Source: Cotesia glomerata
Taxonomy: Eukaryota; Arthropoda; Insecta; Hymenoptera; Braconidae
NCBI RefSeq assembly: GCF_020080835.1
Contig: NC_058162.1
Span: 3,968,001-4,032,000 of the forward strand
Reading direction: 5' to 3'
DNA length: 64,000 bases
Part shown: positions 51,401-61,530 of the stretch, in pieces
Numbering within the stretch: the stretch's first letter is position 1
Layout of the letters: every line of letters starts with the position of its first letter
The notes under the pieces: model-generated
The model's database searches: none
Told to the model about the DNA's origin: nothing
Seen by the model: the letters and a program-made list of their open reading frames with translations, nothing else
Made by a program: the position numbers and the translations under genes

Positions 51401-54393
51401 ATTCAAATTAGTTAACAGTGGTTCAGTTGGCAGTGTGACTTTTAAAAAATTTCATTCAAGTGTTGGCTCTTTAGAAAAAATTTTTTTAAATCAATACCTC
51501 AGTATTAACCATCGTGAATTTGCTTTTAAATTTTGACAGATGATCGAGAGAGAACGAAAAAAAAAAGTTTGTTGCCAAACCGGATTGACGATACGCTTCC
51601 TTGGGATTCTTTTGAGAGAAGATACTGAGAAAGAACTCTAAAGTTTCCCAGTAAGAAAAATTTAGGTTCTGAAAGAAATGAATGAAGTAAGACCCACTTT
51701 ACTTGAAGAAAAAATAAAGATTTCGAAGATTCACTCTTTCAAAAATAATCTTCGATCCAGCCTCTATCCATAAATCTTCTCCATTTTGTACCGCATGGCA
51801 GTCTTAGTAATTTTTTTTGTTGAAGGACGGATTTTTGAGAATGTTTCAAATGACCTCCAAGACAAATATCTTCAAACAGCAAGATTATAATTTCAAGTGA
51901 TAAATGGAGTGTTGAATGGGTCGATAGCAAAACACTGGCTCTCTGATAACACCGCATCCTCTAGTATCAGTTTCTTTCTTCCGGTTGATGTAAATTAGTA
52001 CTCAAGCAATTAATATAAACAAATTAATAACAAAAAATTTTTTATGTAGATGTCAACAATAATAGTTCAAATTTCAAATCATTTTAAGTAAGTTTTTTTC
52101 AATGTGGCTTAAAATAATTTTTTAAATTATACTTTCAACAACCGATCCCCTTTTTTTCTCGCATCGCACTCACTGCAAGAAACGGTACTACATATCCTTG
52201 TTGCACTCATGACTATAAAGATATTGCACACTGAGAAAAAAGAGTACTACTCTTGAGAAAATTTTCTTGTCACAAGAATATATATTCTTAATAATTTTCA
52301 AGAATATATTTTCTTGTCTCAAGAATTTATCAAATTAATCAAATTATTTTTTGTTTAATTCAAGTGAACCTGTTTGTTTATTAATCAAAATTAATGCTAA
52401 TATTTTATTATAATGATAGATATTTAGATTCTTTTGTCAAAAAACCAAAATTTATTTTAAACGATTCTTGAGCCAAGAAATTTTTTTCTGAAGAAAAATT
52501 TTTTTTTTCAGTCCAGTTTTATGTGTTTCTTTTAAACAAATGAGAATTTCGAAAAAAAATCTTTGCTACGAAATAGATAATTAAAAAATCTATTACGTAG
52601 CAGAGCGTTTTTTTTTTTTTTTCAAAATTCTTTCTTTGTCTAGAAGAGAAATATAAAGCAGTAATCGTAAGAACAGGCTGTTAAATAAATTGACTGAAAA
52701 AAAATATATATTTTAATTTAGTAATGCAAAACTTAAAATTTATTCTCGCAATTAGAACAGTAATCTGTGGGAATATAATATACTTATACATGCCTGAGTA
52801 GATAAGGTTGTAGACATACGCAGACGCAGTTAAATATACACACACTATGTTATTGAATAAAACATGAGTATTTATTATTTTTACCAACTTTTTCATAGCT
52901 TCAATTAATCAGTAAATAGTTTTGATATTTATAAAATTATTAAACTATGTAAATTTTTTAATATACTCTAACTATATGTAGTTATATTTAGCTAGAAGAA
53001 ATAATATAAAATTAGTGCATTTAAAAATGCACTTTATAAAAGTACAGAATTTTTTTCCTGTTTATCTAATTTGATTAAAAAATACTTCTTAATCAATTGA
53101 TATCTTCCCTATTATATTTCTTTCTAAAAAAATTTCTTACAATCATAACGTAATCGTAAATAATATAACGTTCCTGCTAACAGATACAAACATTACAAAA
53201 TGACATATGGCCGACATTTAAATACCACCTATTTAGATTCTGCAGTAAAATTAAATCAAATATTAAAATTCCAAATATTTAATATCATTAAATCTAAATA
53301 CTCAAAAAAGTTTTTAATTTTTTTTCAATAATTAAATTAGAACAAAAAAAATATTTAAAAAAATGCATTTACAGTTTTTCAAGTTTTTTACAAATGAATT
53401 TTTTTTTTAAACTTTTTCAATAAAAAAAAATTCTAAAAATTTTTTTTATTAAAGAATTATTACAAAAAATTTTTTCACTTGTTAAAAACTTCAAAAACTA
53501 TAAGTGCAATTTTTTAAAAATATTTTTTAGTTATAATTTAATAAATTAAGCAAAAATGTCGGCTAACTTTATTATTATAATTTTCATACACTCAAATGGT
53601 TTAAAAAAAGAAAAAAAAACTATGAAAATTAATTAATAATTTTAAGAACTTTTTTAACATTTAGAAATATTTTTTTGGAGCAAATTTGTTATTAAAAAAA
53701 ATTTTTAAATGTCAATCGACTGCTAACTTTAATATGAAAATTAATTTAGAAGATATTTAATAACTTTTAGAACTTTTGTTAACAAATAAATAATGGCAGA
53801 AAAAAATTGAAATGTAGAAATTTAAAAAAATAAAAAATGCAATTTTTTAAAAATAATTTTTTGGAAAAAATCCATTTCTTAGAAAAAATTGAAAAATGGT
53901 TATGACTATGAAAATTATTGAAAATCAAGTTAGTCGAAATTTAAAAATTTTTAGAATTTTTTTTATTGAAAAAATGATTACAAATAAAATTTAAAAAAAA
54001 ATTGCACTTGTAAAAAACTTTAAGTGCATTTTTTTAAAAATATTTTTTTGTTCTAATTTAATTATTAAAAAAAAATCAAAAAATTAAAATTGTCGGCTAA
54101 CTTATAAAAATTAAATTAGCCGACATCTCAAAAATTTTTATAGTTTGTTTCATTGAAAAATTATTTAAAAAAAAACTAAAAGAAAAAATTTCACACACAG
54201 AAAGTTTGAAAAATTACACGTGCAATTTTTAAAAAATATTATTTTAGTCTTAATTTAATTAATAAAAGACTGCTAGCTTTAATATCATAAAAAAAACTTA
54301 CGCTTCGGTGGGAGGTGGAGAATAAAATGTCGAGTGATAAGTAGCAATATCGACTGACTTAGCTGGTACAAGTAATTCGGGTAGTCGCTGCAT
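33201..54393 (-). CDS. Myb: Myb transcription factor (three-repeat, A/B-Myb type), 704 aa
   Basis: Sequence-specific nuclear regulator of cell-cycle genes; the insect protein belongs to the Myb-MuvB/dREAM complex. Exons: 54393-54302, 44234-44057, 42805-42641, 39918-39600, 38416-37395, 36114-36025, 34627-34514, 33335-33201; 2115 nt in one frame. R1 begins GRWTKEED (about 84), R2 KGPWTKEED (about 139), R3 KTAWTDAED, with the periodic Trp residues and the recognition helices KQCRERWHNHLN and DNAIKNHWNSTMRR. Exon 5 has B-Myb-like TPIKQLPFSPSQFLN and TPFKDALAE. The last exon has WTMVACGRTNDQ, matching the C-terminal MYBL2 motif WKTVACGGTRDQ, so the ending is real. Intron 1 is 10 kb and contains GC-richer islands that may be regulatory. 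Intron 4 is largely an antisense Helitron. The three repeats plus conserved C-terminus exclude a plain SANT/Myb-like protein. Confidence 0.95.
33528..33737. repeat. foldback in Myb last intron
   Basis: Arms around CGGCTGCCCAATTTTAAAAC and, inverted, CGGCTGCTCAATTTTAAAAC enclose about 150 bp; both include the palindromic-looking ACACAGTAACTG. Confidence 0.7.
34052..34159 (+). pseudogene. LINE ORF2 C-terminal remnant
   Basis: Open to a stop: VAIKYYNLLLNEMKLLNFSM...LRKKLRTWLKS. The start matches another fragment at 43643-43740 (YVAIKYYNKLPTDIK), the typical end of CR1/Jockey-type ORF2 proteins. Confidence 0.4.
34930..35180. other. GC-rich island in Myb intron, exon or ncRNA candidate
   Basis: About 230 bp with much higher GC than its intron. 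On the plus strand it ends in a run of about 22 T directly after GGCCAGGCCTGTAAC, as at a Pol III terminator, and it has short G/C stems (for example GCCGCTGCGGC). On the minus strand one frame is open throughout (PTFTCKPDLPRQ, ARPPK-like segments), but no GT-AG pair gives an exon of length divisible by three between the phase-0 Myb exons flanking it. Nature unresolved. Confidence 0.3.
36420..36900 (+). repeat. two-unit fragment of the Helitron repeat array
   Basis: Two hairpin units of the Helitron monomer without the 5' TC or 3' CTAG ends, in Myb intron 5. Confidence 0.7.
36901..37150. mobile_element. hairpin MITE with GCTGAGCG stem
   Basis: Central palindrome from TTTTCGAAAAAAACGCTCAG to its inverse (36951-37025) flanked by AGCCGGTCCC and (inverted) GTGCCAATCCC. 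A second copy lies at 52135-52680 in the opposite orientation. Confidence 0.65.
37240..37283. repeat. solo end of CACTGATAGAAGGATTT MITE
   Basis: Ends AAGAAATCCTTCTATCAGTG; full copies are at 46931-47149 and 55500-55772. Confidence 0.55.
38501..39574 (+). mobile_element. non-autonomous Helitron in Myb intron 4 (antisense, 5' truncated)
   Basis: Four hairpin units, then the 3' end with hairpin arm GCAGTCACATAGTGAC and AAGTTGCTAG^T. The 5' TC end is missing. Its 3' end is 25 nt from the Myb 5' splice site at 39599; without it the intron would be about 110 nt. Confidence 0.75.
40075..40445. other. GC-richer island in Myb intron 3
   Basis: Unique-looking sequence with less AT bias than its flanks. 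A 62-codon open frame on the minus strand (40440-40252) starts MLNTVLLALHW, signal-peptide-like, but I have no support for it being a gene. A candidate intronic enhancer. Confidence 0.25.
41015..41750. repeat. long foldback element in Myb intron 3
   Basis: Two arms of roughly 290-330 bp (about 41015-41300 and 41435-41750) are inverted copies of each other; both contain GATATCAGCTGATACACATC, GCAGTTGGTGTGCAGTATAG and ends reading GGGAAATACGTGTA. The spacer is about 130 bp. A partial relative of the outer arm lies at 40590-40700. Confidence 0.85.
41740..41882. repeat. small foldback with GCCTGGAG stem
   Basis: AATATTGTTATAGCC...CTCCAGGCATA pairs with TATGCCTGGAGGG...GGCTAACAATATT. Adjacent to the larger foldback. 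Confidence 0.65.
43080..43160. repeat. LINE-like A-rich tail
   Basis: GCTTAAGCTGTTGGGTTTG followed by TTTAAATAAATAAATAAATA; a similar tail occurs inverted at 58440-58500. Confidence 0.35.
43643..43740 (+). pseudogene. LINE ORF2 C-terminal remnant
   Basis: KNAYYVAIKYYNKLPTDIKT then a stop after about 33 codons. The YNxLPxxIK pattern is typical of LINE ORF2 ends. Confidence 0.45.
45801..46446. mobile_element. ACTGAGAGACAATTTTATT TIR element
   Basis: Inverted ends ACTGAGAGACAATTTTATTT, 646 bp, no coding capacity, Myb intron 1. Confidence 0.65.
46555..46920. promoter_or_regulatory. GC-richer unique island in Myb intron 1
   Basis: Stands out from the AT background (CTCGCACGCTCACGGGAGC, CAGCTGTCTGTGCAGGGGGC) and resembles no repeat in the window. 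A candidate intronic enhancer; inference from composition only. Confidence 0.25.
46931..47149. mobile_element. CACTGATAGAAGGATTT MITE, copy 1
   Basis: Ends CACTGATAGAAGGATTTATT and (inverted) CACTGACAAAAGGATTTGTT, flanked by TA on both sides. The interior consists of TTAACAAATATTTATTAA-like units. Confidence 0.7.
48146..48983. mobile_element. AGAAAATTTTCTTGG element between 80-bp direct repeats
   Basis: A 678-bp element (48227-48904) with CACAGAA/TTCTGTG ends lies between direct repeats 48146-48226 and 48905-48983 (core GTCAATATAAGTTACGACCA, ATGAGGATCGT). The interior repeats AAGAAAATTTTCTTGG-like words. A second copy is at 50399-51078. Confidence 0.65.
49090..50330. promoter_or_regulatory. 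less AT-rich part of Myb intron 1
   Basis: Contains pyrimidine-rich and GC-richer unique sequence (for example 49190-49330 and 49920-50110) not repeated elsewhere here. The overlapping open frames lack splice context or recognisable protein content. A possible enhancer or unannotated transcript. Confidence 0.2.
50399..51078. mobile_element. AGAAAATTTTCTTGG element, second copy
   Basis: Ends CACAGAAAAAAAAATTTCTT and TTCTGT; closely matches 48227-48904, including the internal GAGAAATTCTATTCTTGGTGG. Confidence 0.7.
52135..52680. mobile_element. GCTGAGCG hairpin MITE interrupted by a TTCTTG element
   Basis: Inverted relative of 36901-37150: starts ACCGATCCCC, shares GCAAGAAACGGTACTA, and has the CTACGTAATAGATTTTTTAA stem near 52570-52610. 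It is split by another element at about 52248-52512 (CACTGAGAAAAAAG...TTTTTTCAGTC). Confidence 0.6.
53205..54290. repeat. cluster of TTAGCCGACA-family MITEs in Myb intron 1
   Basis: About five copies (roughly 53207-53590 composite, 53620-53735, 53732-53900, 53918-54105, 54105-54288). The last ends 12 nt from the Myb exon 1 donor at 54301. Confidence 0.55.
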
Positions 54394-55185
54394 TATTTAA
54401 TCAACAAATAGTGTTAAAATAACACTTTTAAAAATACACTAATAAAGTTGAATTATCCAGAAGCTCGGTATTTGCAGTTTGTAGTATATCTACACGATAT
54501 CCATGACAAAAATAATAAAAACACTTGTTTAAAAACAAGTACATTCAACAATTGTATAACTTATATTCATTGTTAATTTATCTTTCCATAAAATTCACTG
54601 TCGATACACTTTATTTAAAAAACTGCAAAATAATTATAATAATTACTTTTATAATAATATAAAAAAAAACTAAAATAATAACGACTGAATGTAGTGTAAA
54701 ATATTTTACATAAGTGACAACAACAAAGTGACGGTATCGATTGTTGGCCTCGTCAGCGTCTGAAACGGTCTTTTAATACGCGTTTGCGTATTATCTTTGT
54801 TCAGTACACTGAGCTTGCGCACTAATCAGCTCTTTATTTTTTAATAAACTCAACAATAAATTTTTTTATTGTTAAAATTGATAAATGTTTCAAAAATTTA
54901 ATAAATAAAGATTGAAATAGAACAAATAAAAATAAACTATAAAAGTCACCACGTTAATTTACTGGGAGCCTCCATATTGATGTGTTTTGGAGGGAATTTT
55001 TCGAGGGCTAAATATTTATCGAACCCACGCCCGTACAGTGGCTAGTGGCAGCCGCTTGCCCGTTCTCGACTAATAAAGTTTTACAGCGACAGCACCGTTC
55101 GAGGTATTGAGTTTTCACGTCCGATGAGGGCAGCACCAGTACAGCGCTACATTCTGTTGCTGTTTTATTTGAGATCTGGACTCTA
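54394..55185. promoter_or_regulatory. probable bidirectional promoter region upstream of Myb
   Basis: Region between the Myb start codon and the possible (+) exon. The part from about 54730 is clearly GC-richer than its surroundings. It contains GAAACGGTC (AACGG is the Myb-binding core, so autoregulation is conceivable) near 54762, and the inverted repeat TAATACGC-GTTT-GCGTATTA near 54775-54794. No TATA box stands out. Regulatory function is inferred from position and composition. Confidence 0.35.
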
Positions 55186-55199
55186 ATGGAGACTATAGA
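55186..55199 (+). CDS. possible first coding exon of a divergent gene (partial)
   Basis: ATGGAGACTATAGA is followed directly by the near-perfect donor GTAAGTATT, in GC-richer sequence (54960-55200) typical of a promoter and 5' UTR and about 0.8 kb from the divergent Myb start. I find no convincing second exon up to 64000, so the rest may lie outside the window or the transcript may be non-coding. This is a hypothesis based on one start and one donor. Confidence 0.25.
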
Positions 55200-55224
55200 G
55201 TAAGTATTATTATAGCGGGTACGG

Positions 55225-55437
55225 GTAAAAAGAATGAAAATAAATTTAGCAGATATTCAAAAATTTTTTAATTTTTTTTTAACAAATAAATTATGGCAAA
55301 AAAAAATTAGAAAAAAATTGACATGTAGAAATTTAAAAAAATAAAAAATGCAATTTTTTAGAAATTATTTTTTCGAACAAATTTATTTGTTAAAAAAAAT
55401 TGAAAAATTCTCTAATGACTGCTAACTTTAAAATCAT
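55225..55437. repeat. TTAGCAGATA-variant MITE
   Basis: Starts ATGAAAATAAATTTAGCAGA and ends GACTGCTAACTTTAAAATCAT. It lies 26 bp after the candidate donor at 55200, the same arrangement as in several known introns here. Confidence 0.6.
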
Positions 55438-55499
55438 GTAAAAAGACCATATTTAGATGCTTTTATATTCACAACTTTTTGCATCTCTAAAATTATATG

Positions 55500-55772
55500 C
55501 ACTGATAGAAGGATTTATTTGTATTAAAAAAATATTTGTTAATAGTTAACAAATCATTTATTAGAGACCATTTTTTAGTATCAAACAAATATTTCTTAGT
55601 ATTTAAAATGATTTGTTTGTATTTAATAAATCTGATATTCATTTATTAAATATTAATAAATCTTTTTAAATACTAAGAAATATTTGTTAAGGACTAAAAA
55701 GTGGTCTCTAATAAATGATTTGTTAAATATTAACAAATATTTTTAACTATAAACAAATCCTTTTATCAGTGT
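55500..55772. mobile_element. CACTGATAGAAGGATTT MITE, copy 2
   Basis: Ends CACTGATAGAAGGATTTATT and (inverted) CACTGATAAAAGGATTTGTT. The interior is an imperfect long palindrome around CTAATAAATGATTTGTTAA. Confidence 0.7.
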
Positions 55773-55907
55773 GGCTTAACTAAGAATGTTAAAATTATTT
55801 ATGTTTCTGACACTAAATAGTGCAATCTCCAATATGTCTCTTAGCGAGATCTATTTATTATAGCTAGCTAAGATAAAATTAATATTATTTATTATACAAT
55901 TATTTTT

Positions 55908-56381
55908 CTGAATTGAATAAATGTCTTCTGAATGTCTGTCAATTAAAAAAAATTTTTAATATAAATACATAGTCAATTGAGTAAAAAAATTTGATAATAA
56001 AATGTCGAAAAAGAAAAAGAAAAAACCAAAAACATTAATAATCTAAAAACTATTATTGAGGTTTAAAATGTAATCATCTTATCAAGTAAGTTTTTTTATA
56101 TAAAAAATAACAATGTTTTTTTTTAAAACTATGTAAAAATTTAGAATATTAATTGTAAAAAATTGTAAAAATTGCAGTCGACGTTGGATATATGTAAAAT
56201 AATTGTATTAAATATTAATTGAATAAATGTCTGATGATGCCTGTAAGGATAACAGGCAAAATATCGCAAACTATAAATAAATTAAAACCAGTCATCAGGG
56301 AAAAAAACCCATCTAAAAACTTAATAATTATTATTATTTTTTTAAATTGACAGACATTATGAAGACATTTATTCAATTCAG
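55908..56381. mobile_element. 474-bp TIR element
   Basis: Inverted ends CTGAATTGAATAAATGTCTT, paired over about 36 bp. No coding sequence; a lysine-rich 14-codon frame at about 56002 is not taken as a gene. Confidence 0.65.
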
Positions 56382-56479
56382 ATTTATAGTATTATTTTTA
56401 TTTATTATAATTATGTTACAGTTTTTTTATTGTATTTTTTAACCTGTATTAACATTTATGTAACTTTTGTTTGTGGAAA

Positions 56480-57000
56480 AAAAAAGGTAAAAAGACCGTA
56501 CCAGAGTTTTATTATAAGTCTTAGTTCGTAGTGGGGATCACCACATCACCAGGGTATATTACACAGTGAGACTCGACCAACCGCGGCGTTGAGAGAACTG
56601 AGAAAGAGAGTAACAAAGAAACATGACAACTAGACTCTACACTAGGTACGGACCGGTATCAACATGAATGGTCAAAGTGGATGAAAGAAGACACGAATAT
56701 TTAAATATTTCAGAGTAAACTCGAGATAACTAAACATGGAGAAGAGAGATGCAATGAGGCTTTAAACTTTGCTTGTGTTGTTAAGCACCATCCCGAAAAA
56801 GCCCGAAATTCAACGAAGTTCTGGAGGGATACTTGGCGCGCAATGCGTTGAGCCCGCCGAGTAAGAGTAAGTAGAGGTGAAGAATATAATTTCCAAGTAT
56901 GTGTTTACAAGCTAAGGGCTAGGTACCTATAAGTAGTACATAGAAAACTAGAGTACAGGGAATTTATATATGTATGCCATTTAATTGGGAAAATTAACGA
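56480..57000. other. GC-richer unassigned stretch
   Basis: About 56490-56900 is less AT-rich (GACTCGACCAACCGCGGCG, GGCGCGCAATGCGTTGAGCC). No open frame or splice context supports an exon. It could be UTR, non-coding exon or regulatory sequence of the (+) transcript proposed at 55186. Confidence 0.2.
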
Positions 57001-57004
57001 TAGT

Positions 57005-57775
57005 AAAATTAGCCATAATAATAAAGTTAGCCGACATTTAAAAATTTGTAAGATTTTTTTTAGTAAAAAAATTAAAAAAAATTTTCATTTGTAAAACACT
57101 TTAAAAACTGTAAGTGCAATTTTAAAAAAATATTTTTTGTTCTAATTTAATTATTAAAAAAAAATCAAAAAATTAAAAACTTTGGCTAACTTTAGTATTA
57201 TAGTTAGCTGACATTTTTTATTTTTTTATTTTACTTAATTTATTAAATTATAACTAAAAAATATTTTTAAAAAATTGCACCTATAGTTTTTGAAGTTTTT
57301 AACAAATGAAAAAATTTTTTTTTATTTTTTTGTAATAGTTTTTTAATAATAAAAATTTTTAGATTTCGGCTAACTTTATTTTCATAAATTAGCCGACGTT
57401 CAACAATTTTTGACTTTTGTTTATTAATTAAATTATAACTATAAAAATTTTTTTTAAATTGCATGGATAATTTTTGGAATTTTCTACATGTGAAATTTTT
57501 TTGAAATAATTTTTTAATAAATTAAGTTACTAAAATTTTCAAATGTAGACTAATTTAATTTTCATAAAAAATTAGCCATTTAAAAAATTTTAGAATTTTT
57601 TTTTATTGAAAAATTCATTACAAAAAAGTAAAAAAAAAATTTTTATTTGTAAAAAAAAAAAAAACTTGAAACTCTGTAAGTGCAATTTAAAAAAAATATT
57701 TTTTTGTTCTAATTTAATTATTGAAAGAAAATCAAAAAATTAAAAATGTTGGCTAACTTTTGTACTAGAGAGTGA
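57005..57775. repeat. tandem cluster of four TTAGCCGACA MITEs
   Basis: Boundaries near 57200, 57388 and 57565, shown by back-to-back GTCGGCTAACTT and TTAGCCGAC ends. Confidence 0.6.
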
Positions 57776-60700
57776 CGAATGGTATATGCAAGTGCACCAT
57801 GTGCTGACTAGAACTCACTCTTCACCCCATGCTATATGCATGCCAGCAAATTGTTCAATTTTTATCTATTATACCCTACCGGGTATCTATTATACATGCC
57901 TTGGTCCTAAGTATTACGTTTTATATAATATATATAATACAATTTAACGATCGGTTGATTAAAATAAAAATAGTGAGTAATAAGTATATACTCCGGGCAC
58001 TATTATATCAATTCTTCTAATAACTTTGCGTAATGCGCTTTAATATTTAAACCCTCAATAAAATATTTAATTTATGCAATTTAAGGTTCAAGTTAATAAC
58101 AAAAAAAATGTTTATTTAAATGTAACTCATTACACATTCACAGAAGAAAAAACTTCTTGCACCAAGAAAATTTTAAGGAAGACAAAAGTTATTTTGGAGC
58201 AAGAAGAAATTTTCTTGGCTTTCCTTAATATTTTTTTGAACCAAGAAAATTTACCCACCAGTCAAGATTTTTTTTTTTTTCAGTTTAGCCTTAAATCATT
58301 TCTTCTTTCTAGTTATTAATTAACTTTATTAATTTATAGTATTTAAGTATAGAAACTCTGGTTTACATATAATCAATCGTATTTTATATTTATGTACTCA
58401 AACTCTGTCTCAATCTCCAACCATGTACTAATTGAGTAACCCTATTATTGGCCCTTTGGGCAGTTGGGTTTAAATAAAGGCAATAAATAAATAAATAAGA
58501 ATAAAAACTAAGCTGCATTGGTCTAAAACAGATGGAAAACAACCGTGCTATTATTAAAATACTATTTTTAGATGAAATTAGTAAAAAAAAATTAGCCTCC
58601 AAGGGTTTTTAGTCTCACTTGCGGAATAATACGGCTCTAAAGTAGATTATTTAAATTAGCTTCATTTTTTGGAGTTTGTTTATTTTTATTTCTAAGCTAT
58701 GTTCATAGCAGTGCTCTTTTTTTAATTTTTCATGTACTAGCTCCTTACACGACGTTTCAGTTGAATAGTTGACACTGCCAAGTATTTATTTATAATCATA
58801 TAAATTCTTCGTTAACGTTTCTGTTAATAGTTGCCATGTACTAATAGCGTTTGCAATACGTTTTTTTTTCAGTCTACAACTCTATTTCTTAGTAATTCTG
58901 GATTAATATGATGAAGGGATTAATTATGGGTTGAAAGAGTAGTTTGAAGATATATTTAAAAAAAGTTAAAAAAATTTTTTAAGCCAAAAAAAAGTAAAAA
59001 GTAAAATATATGTTTTCTATAATATTGATTTTTTAATTAATTAATTCGAAAAAGTAAAGAATAATTTATTAATATTTAAAAATGATTTTTTGATATTTTG
59101 CATAAAAAATGAATTGTATTATTGATTTATTTGAGAAATTTTAATTGTATTTTAATTTCCCAGGAAAGGAAAAAAAAATCTTTTGAAATTATACAAAACT
59201 TTTTAAATCGTATCAACTTTTTTTTTATGTACTGGATGGTAAGAATTCTTTCGGAATTTTGGAGTTTAAATTGAAAAAAAATTTACCAAGCAAATTTTTG
59301 AACTTTCAAAAAAATATTTTTAAATCTAATTTTATTTACTCATTTAAATCTTGTAAGATTAAAAATATCTATAAGTATGACAAACAATACTTAGAATTAA
59401 CAAGTAATTTAATTCTTAATGCAAACAAGCAATTAGTGAATATGTAATATTACACATTTTACTTTAAACATAATATTTAGCTTTAAGTTAATAATATGTA
59501 GACTATTATAAAAATTATCTAAAGGGGAGCTTATTTACCGATTAATTCACTAAAACAAACAATTATTATTAATATACATACTGTTGACAAAATTTTGTTA
59601 TAAAAATTTTTAGCGTCTTACTGACAATTTTTACTTGTTTTAAAAAATTAATTACATTGAAAAATTCTTTTTTATTTTACAATTGTTTTAGTTTTTTATT
59701 ATTTTATTTTATAATAAAATTTTTCACAGGATTTAATAAAATAAAATGTGAATAAAAACTGTATAAAGGATAAATTATAAATTCATTAAGGGCAAAGAAA
59801 TAAAGTAAGTACATATGTACATACGTGTACCCTGTTTATGACTCAAGAACTTGAAGCAGATGTCCCATTTTACAAGCAATTATTGAGGCTAAATGAAACC
59901 ACCAAGTATAATTGCATACATAGATATTTAAATATTAATTATTTTAAAATAAAAAAATTTTGGAGTGTAAATTTTCTTGGTTCAAAAAAATATTAAAGAT
60001 TGAAAATTTTTTTAATGAAAAAGTTTCTTGAGCGAAGAAAATTTCTTGCTCCAAAAAAATTTTTGTCTTTAAAATTTTCTTTTTTAAAATATCTATTATA
60101 AAAATTTTATAGATAGTGTCTTAGTTTATCTAAAATTCGTCATCTCTGTAAATAAAAATAAAAAGTTAAGCGGAAGAATAAGTTAAATTTGTAGGGGATT
60201 TTACCGATCATTAATATTTAAACGTTATTTAACCAGCTTACAAAATAAACACATTATTTAACGTAGTTTACTATAATCTCAAGAAAAAACTAACAGAGAA
60301 TAAAATCTTTCAGGGAAGAGACGCGAATCGACGAAAGCCGCTGCTCGGGTATGCTTACATTATATTATACGAAACAGTAAAAAAGAATAAAGGTAGGCGT
60401 TAAATGTTAAGAGCAAAAGAGACTGACAACTGTGTGGAATTTCTGTATGCCGTTACAAACGCCACACGAAAAATAAAGACGACTTTAGTGTATTGTATCG
60501 AAAAATAAGTACTTGTGGTTTAATATTATTTTTAACTAATTTCAATGAAAATTTATTCAATTTTTAGATTAAAAATAAATTAAATACTCCAAAATGAAGA
60601 TATGAAGCTACAAAAATTTATAATTTAATCATTAACAATAAATCCATAAATTAAATGAAATAAAATATTTTTTCAGCGATAAATTAGAAAAAAATAATTA

Positions 60701-61530
60701 TGTAAGTATTGTAAAAAATTTTAGCAATAGTTTTTTTCTCGTTAAAATATTTATTGTATATTTCACCCTTAAAGAAGCTATATCCGGACTCGAGATTTCA
60801 TTTTAAAGCTCTATAGAGTGCTAGATGGTCGTTCCATGTAAAACTGCATTCTGCAGCTGGTAGCTCATTGACTGACAAGTACCATCTCAAGCTCTTAATC
60901 GTTATCATATCACGAGTATCTAGTGGTACATACAATAACATAACACGAAAACTCGGGGTCCCTTTATTCGAACACATAATACATAATATACATGTATGAG
61001 CGGGAACCAGCTTAATATAACAGCTTGTCCTTCCGTCCTGCTCTCGGTTGCTATGCGGGATCGGGCCCTGACGTCACTATTTGTATCTCACAAGGGGCAA
61101 TTTAATATTGATAAGTTGAGAAACGTTAGATTGACGAGTTAATAAACGCAAATTTTATACCACTATCGCATAACACCATAGTCCAATCAATGTTGGAACA
61201 TAATTGCTTTCTAATAAATTTAAATTTTTGGAGTAGAGTCAAATCAAATTTATAATTGATTAACAATAGAATATAATTAGTTAATTTTACAAATTTTGGA
61301 AGGAAACTTTTCAATTTTTGCTTAATTATTTAGTTTTATTTAATGGAAACAATGTAATAAGAAGATCCAAGTTTAATTCTTGGCTTGGTACGATTTCCGA
61401 ATTTCTTCAAAGATGATATTTGCTTTCAATAAGTGAAAACAAATGCATTGTTCAATTTAAGTTCAATCACTAATTCAGCAATTTAAAAAATATAAAAAAT
61501 GGTAACTTTGGCAATCAAAATAATAATTAA
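57776..61530. other. AT-rich region without a recognised gene
   Basis: Contains short TTCTTG-type MITE pieces (58138-58285 and about 59940-60080), an inverted LINE-like tail (58440-58500), and GC-richer patches at 60300-60480 and 60780-61090. The latter includes the palindrome TGACGTCA (61069-61076), a perfect CRE/ATF site. No supported exon. Confidence 0.35.
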
